Shown in pieces: positions 24,271-26,514 of a stretch of 26,514 nucleotides of DNA. How positions within the stretch are numbered: the stretch's first letter is position 1; each line of letters starts with the position of its first letter. This DNA comes from DASVWH01 sp036389715 (GTDB lineage: Bacteria > Acidobacteriota > Blastocatellia > Pyrinomonadales > Pyrinomonadaceae), in the NCBI GenBank assembly GCA_036389715.1, contig DASVWH010000019.1:1-26514 (forward strand), read 5' to 3'. A program made the position numbers and the translations under genes. The notes under the pieces were generated by a model. That model saw only the letters and a program-made list of their open reading frames with translations, was not told where the DNA came from and did no database searches.

Positions 24271-24498
24271 TCAGCCTGCGTCCATAATCTCGAACCTGAT
24301 TTTGCCGCGCGTCACCTCTTCGAGCGCGATGCGTGTCGGCTTATGCTTCTGCATGTCCATCTCGATGCGTGGGCGCGCGCCTCGTTGAAGCTGCTTGCTC
24401 CTCTTGGCCGCGACGATAATCATCCGGTACTTTGAATCCATCTCCGGTTGCTCTTTCTCTTCTACGCCGCTGGCAACTGCCGCTTCTGATTTAGCCAT
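24271..24498 (-). CDS. rpoZ: RNA polymerase omega subunit
   Basis: A 75-residue subunit that helps fold and assemble the beta-prime subunit of RNA polymerase. The core DSKYRMIIVAAKRSKQL and the later segment KPTRIALEEVTRGKI are the conserved omega signatures (in E. coli, RFDLVLVAARRARQM and KTTVIALREIEEGLI). The first about 20 residues are a variable acidic leader. ATG 24498 is chosen, with GGAGG 12 nt upstream; the TTG four codons earlier would touch the ribosome-binding site. It follows yicC on the same strand after 116 bp, so probably shares its transcript. The guanylate kinase gene often found between yicC and rpoZ is missing. Confidence 0.93.
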   Translation of the reverse strand: MAKSEAAVASGVEEKEQPEMDSKYRMIIVAAKRSKQLQRGARPRIEMDMQKHKPTRIALEEVTRGKIRFEIMDAG

Positions 24499-24614
24499 TT
24501 TTGATTTCAACCTCCGTCCGAGGGACGAGCTGGCGAAGAGCCTGCGGTGCGCGCCGCCGCTTCAGGGCTCATTTCGCGCTCGCTCCTGCGCTCCGGCTCT
24601 GCTCCCCTCCAGGC

Positions 24615-25493
24615 TTATTCGACGTTCTGCACCTGCTCGCGCAGTTTTTCGACCTCTCCCTTGATGGCCAGCGCCGCCTCCTTAATCGAGAGGTCGGTTG
24701 ATTTCGAGAGCACCGTATTGGCCTCGCGGTTCAACTCCTGCAAGAGAAAATCGAGCCGCTTGCCCGTTTCGCCGCTCTCTTCGAGCGCCTCGCGAAACTG
24801 CGTCAGGTGGCTTTTCAGGCGCGCGATCTCTTCACTAATGTCGCTGCGGTCGGCCATGTAGGCGACCTCCTGGGCCAGCCTGGCCGGGTCAAGCTCGATG
24901 CCCTGTGCGTCACGCGCCAGCAGCTCGCCGATTCTTTTCTGTAAGCGCGCGCGGTAGCTTTCCACCAGTCCCGCGGCCGCCCCTTCGATGTGGGGGACGT
25001 GGCGCGCAATCTCGTCCAGTCGCGAGCGCATCTCTGCGGCCAGGGCCTGGCCCTCGCGCGCGCGCATCTGTTCCAGCTCGTCCAGCGCCTCGTCAACCGC
25101 CTGCTCGACGCCCTGGATCATCACTTCGTCGAGCCCGTCGCGCAAGGGCTGCATCACTCCGGGCAGGCGCGCGATGACGTTGATGTCGGGCTCGCCCGTA
25201 ATCTCAAACTCCTGCTGCATACTTTTGAGCGCCGTGATAAAGCCGGAGATGAGCGGGCGGTTCAATTCGTATTCGATTTCGCCCGTGCGCTCGAAAGTCA
25301 GGCTGGCGTCCACCCGCCCGCGCGAGAGCCGCGTGCTGATGCGCCGCTTGACGACCGCTTCGAGGCCCGCCAGCTCAGCGCCCAGCCGCATGTGAATGTC
25401 CAGAAACCTGTTGTTAACGGTCTTGAGATCAACGGCCACGGAGAAATTCTCGCCCGTCGCCGCGCCCCGCCCGAAGCCGGTCATTGATTTCAT
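24615..25493 (-). CDS. yicC: YicC/YloC-family endoribonuclease
   Basis: A 292-residue cytoplasmic protein of the YicC family, members of which have been linked to RNA cleavage and small-RNA turnover. It has the invariant start MKSMTGFGRGAA, the segment LKTVNNRFLDIHMRL (about 23-37), the middle helical region, and the DUF1732 C-terminus EVAYMADRSDISEEIARLKSHLTQFREAL...GKRLDFLLQELNREANTVLSKSTD. Length is normal. The unusual point is the start: ATG 25493 is preceded only by CTCACTGCTTTT, so no Shine-Dalgarno sequence is visible, because a heptamer repeat array ends three bases before it. Translation may depend on coupling with the ABC transporter upstream, whose stop codon is about 65 nt away on the other side of the array. 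Confidence 0.95.
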   Translation of the reverse strand: MKSMTGFGRGAATGENFSVAVDLKTVNNRFLDIHMRLGAELAGLEAVVKRRISTRLSRGRVDASLTFERTGEIEYELNRPLISGFITALKSMQQEFEITGEPDINVIARLPGVMQPLRDGLDEVMIQGVEQAVDEALDELEQMRAREGQALAAEMRSRLDEIARHVPHIEGAAAGLVESYRARLQKRIGELLARDAQGIELDPARLAQEVAYMADRSDISEEIARLKSHLTQFREALEESGETGKRLDFLLQELNREANTVLSKSTDLSIKEAALAIKGEVEKLREQVQNVE

Positions 25494-25496
25494 AAA

Positions 25497-25572
25497 AGCA
25501 GTGAGCTGTGAGCAGTAAGCGGTGAGCAGTAAAAAGCAGTTTAGACTGCTTACCGCTTACTGCTTACTGCTC
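25497..25572. repeat. Inverted heptamer-repeat array C (ABC transporter/yicC junction)
   Basis: The left arm (25497-25531) is five tandem 7-mers (AGCAGTG, AGCTGTG, AGCAGTA, AGCGGTG, AGCAGTA; in GT phase GT-R-AGC-N). The right arm (25545-25572) is four reverse-complement units. 25508-25530 and 25545-25567 pair at 21 of 23 positions around a 14-nt loop. The ABC transporter stop codon TAA (25557-25559) and its last few codons (VSSKQ) lie inside the right arm; the left arm ends 3 nt before the yicC start codon. Confidence 0.9.
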
Positions 25573-26514
25573 ACCAGATCGTCCTCCTCTTCGTCTGCAA
25601 ACTGTAGCTCGTACAAGTGCCTGTAGAGTCCTCCGCGGGCGAGCAATTCCGTGTGGCTGCCGCGCTCGGCAATCCGCCCGCGCTCCATGACGACAATCGT
25701 ATCGGCGCGGCGCACGGTCGAGAGGCGATGAGCGATGACGATGGTCGTGCGGTTGCGAATCAGGTTGGCCAGCGCGCGCTGGACGAGCCGCTCGGATTCG
25801 GCGTCGAGCGCGGAGGTGGCTTCGTCCAGAATCAGGACGGGCGCATCGGCCAGGACGGCGCGCGCAATGGCCAGGCGCTGGCGCTGCCCGCCGGAGAGAA
25901 AGATGCCGCGCTCGCCGACTATTGTTTCGTAACCGTTGGGCAGCTCCCTGATAAACTCGTCCGCGTAGGCGACGCGCGCCGCCTCTTCAATCTCCGCATC
26001 GGTCGCGTCGAAGCGGCCGTAAGCTATGTTATGACGCACCGTGTCGTTAAAGAGCACTGTCTCCTGCGTGACGAGCGCGATCTGTTTGCGCAGGCTGCCG
26101 AGACGCGCGGCGCGCAGGCTCGTCCCGTCCCAGAGCACCTCTCCCTCGGTCGGGTCGTGAAAGCGCGGGAGCAGCTTGGTGAGAGTTGATTTGCCGCCGC
26201 CGGATTCGCCGACCAGCGCGACTATCGTTCCGGCCGGGATACTCAGGTTGACCCCGCGCAGCACGGACCTGGCCTCGTTGGCGTAGCCGAAAGAGACCTC
26301 GCGCAGCTCTATCTCACGGCGCAGCGGCGCAAGCTCGACCGCGCCCGGCTTCTCTGGAATCTCGGCGTGCTCGTCCATCACTTCCCAGACGTGACGCGCG
26401 GCCGCGAGCGCCTGTTCCATGCTGTTTTGCAGGCGCGAGAGCTTGCGCATCGGGTCGTAGCTGCGGAAGAGGAAGAAGAGGAAGGTCAGAAACTGCGCGG
26501 CGTTCATCCGCCCG
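25557..26514 (-). CDS. ABC transporter, MsbA-like permease-ATPase fusion (5' end outside window)
   Basis: The 3' part of a fused membrane/ATPase exporter; 318 residues are visible and the frame continues past the window edge (GRMNAAQFLTFLFFLF is the last membrane helix region). The nucleotide-binding domain is complete: Walker A GESGGGKST, Q-loop VTQETVLFNDTV, signature LSGGQRQRLAIARAV, Walker B VLILDEATSALD and H-loop IAHRLSTVRRADTI. The YDPMRKLSRLQNSMEQALAAARHVWEVMDE linker is typical of homodimeric lipid/lipid A or drug exporters of the MsbA type. The substrate is unknown. The C-terminus DDLVSSKQ is partly encoded by heptamer array C, so the natural end of the protein may have been altered. 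Confidence 0.95.
   Translation of the reverse strand, partial: GRMNAAQFLTFLFFLFRSYDPMRKLSRLQNSMEQALAAARHVWEVMDEHAEIPEKPGAVELAPLRREIELREVSFGYANEARSVLRGVNLSIPAGTIVALVGESGGGKSTLTKLLPRFHDPTEGEVLWDGTSLRAARLGSLRKQIALVTQETVLFNDTVRHNIAYGRFDATDAEIEEAARVAYADEFIRELPNGYETIVGERGIFLSGGQRQRLAIARAVLADAPVLILDEATSALDAESERLVQRALANLIRNRTTIVIAHRLSTVRRADTIVVMERGRIAERGSHTELLARGGLYRHLYELQFADEEEDDLVSSKQ

Overview
The window is GC-rich chromosomal DNA of a Gram-negative-type bacterium. Gene content and protein style suggest Acidobacteriota, probably class Blastocatellia. The pointers are an FtsH variant, a MutS1, an E1alpha/E1beta/E2 pyruvate dehydrogenase, ETF-ubiquinone oxidoreductase, a DUF255 thioredoxin-fold protein and a PqqD-domain protein. 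This placement is inference; the window holds no rRNA or other marker that settles it. I see no tRNA, rRNA, CRISPR array, transposase or phage gene.

Layout. (1) 1-460, minus strand: two tandem 48-residue membrane proteins with identical sequence and many silent differences. (2) 1051-6386, plus strand: an FtsH-type AAA+ protease and a strong hairpin, then a winged-helix/PD-(D/E)XK-like nuclease candidate whose stop codon overlaps the start of mutS. (3) 6411-12473, minus strand: the PDH operon E1alpha-E1beta-E2 and a small acidic protein, then a hairpin, an EamA-type permease and a cation diffusion facilitator that converges on mutS. (4) 12706-15255, minus strand: a membrane HD-GYP/GAF/GGDEF c-di-GMP enzyme with its own terminator and a perfect 30-bp palindrome upstream. 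(5) 15256-16157: a long non-coding stretch with a candidate structured RNA. (6) 16158-17507, plus strand: a low-complexity lipoprotein with a terminator, then an RNase D-type exonuclease. (7) 17631-20348, minus strand: a DUF255 protein and a PqqD-domain protein with an internal signal sequence and a six-cysteine tail. (8) 20594-24107, plus strand: ETF-QO and an exported papain-like (permuted NlpC/P60-type) protein. (9) 24271-26514, minus strand: rpoZ, yicC and the 3' part of an MsbA-like ABC transporter that runs off the window.

The most unusual structure is a family of intercistronic heptamer arrays at three gene junctions: E1beta/E2, E1alpha/E1beta and ABC transporter/yicC. Each has two arms of tandem 7-bp units in inverted orientation. 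The units share the pattern GT-N-A-(AT or GC)-N, with positions 3 and 7 varying. In every case the stop codon of the upstream gene overlaps a repeat unit, and the other arm ends at or near the ribosome-binding site or start of the downstream gene. Folded mRNA would bring stop and start together. The second striking item is the PqqD/RRE-like protein with an internal twin-arginine-like signal and a knottin-spaced cysteine tail.
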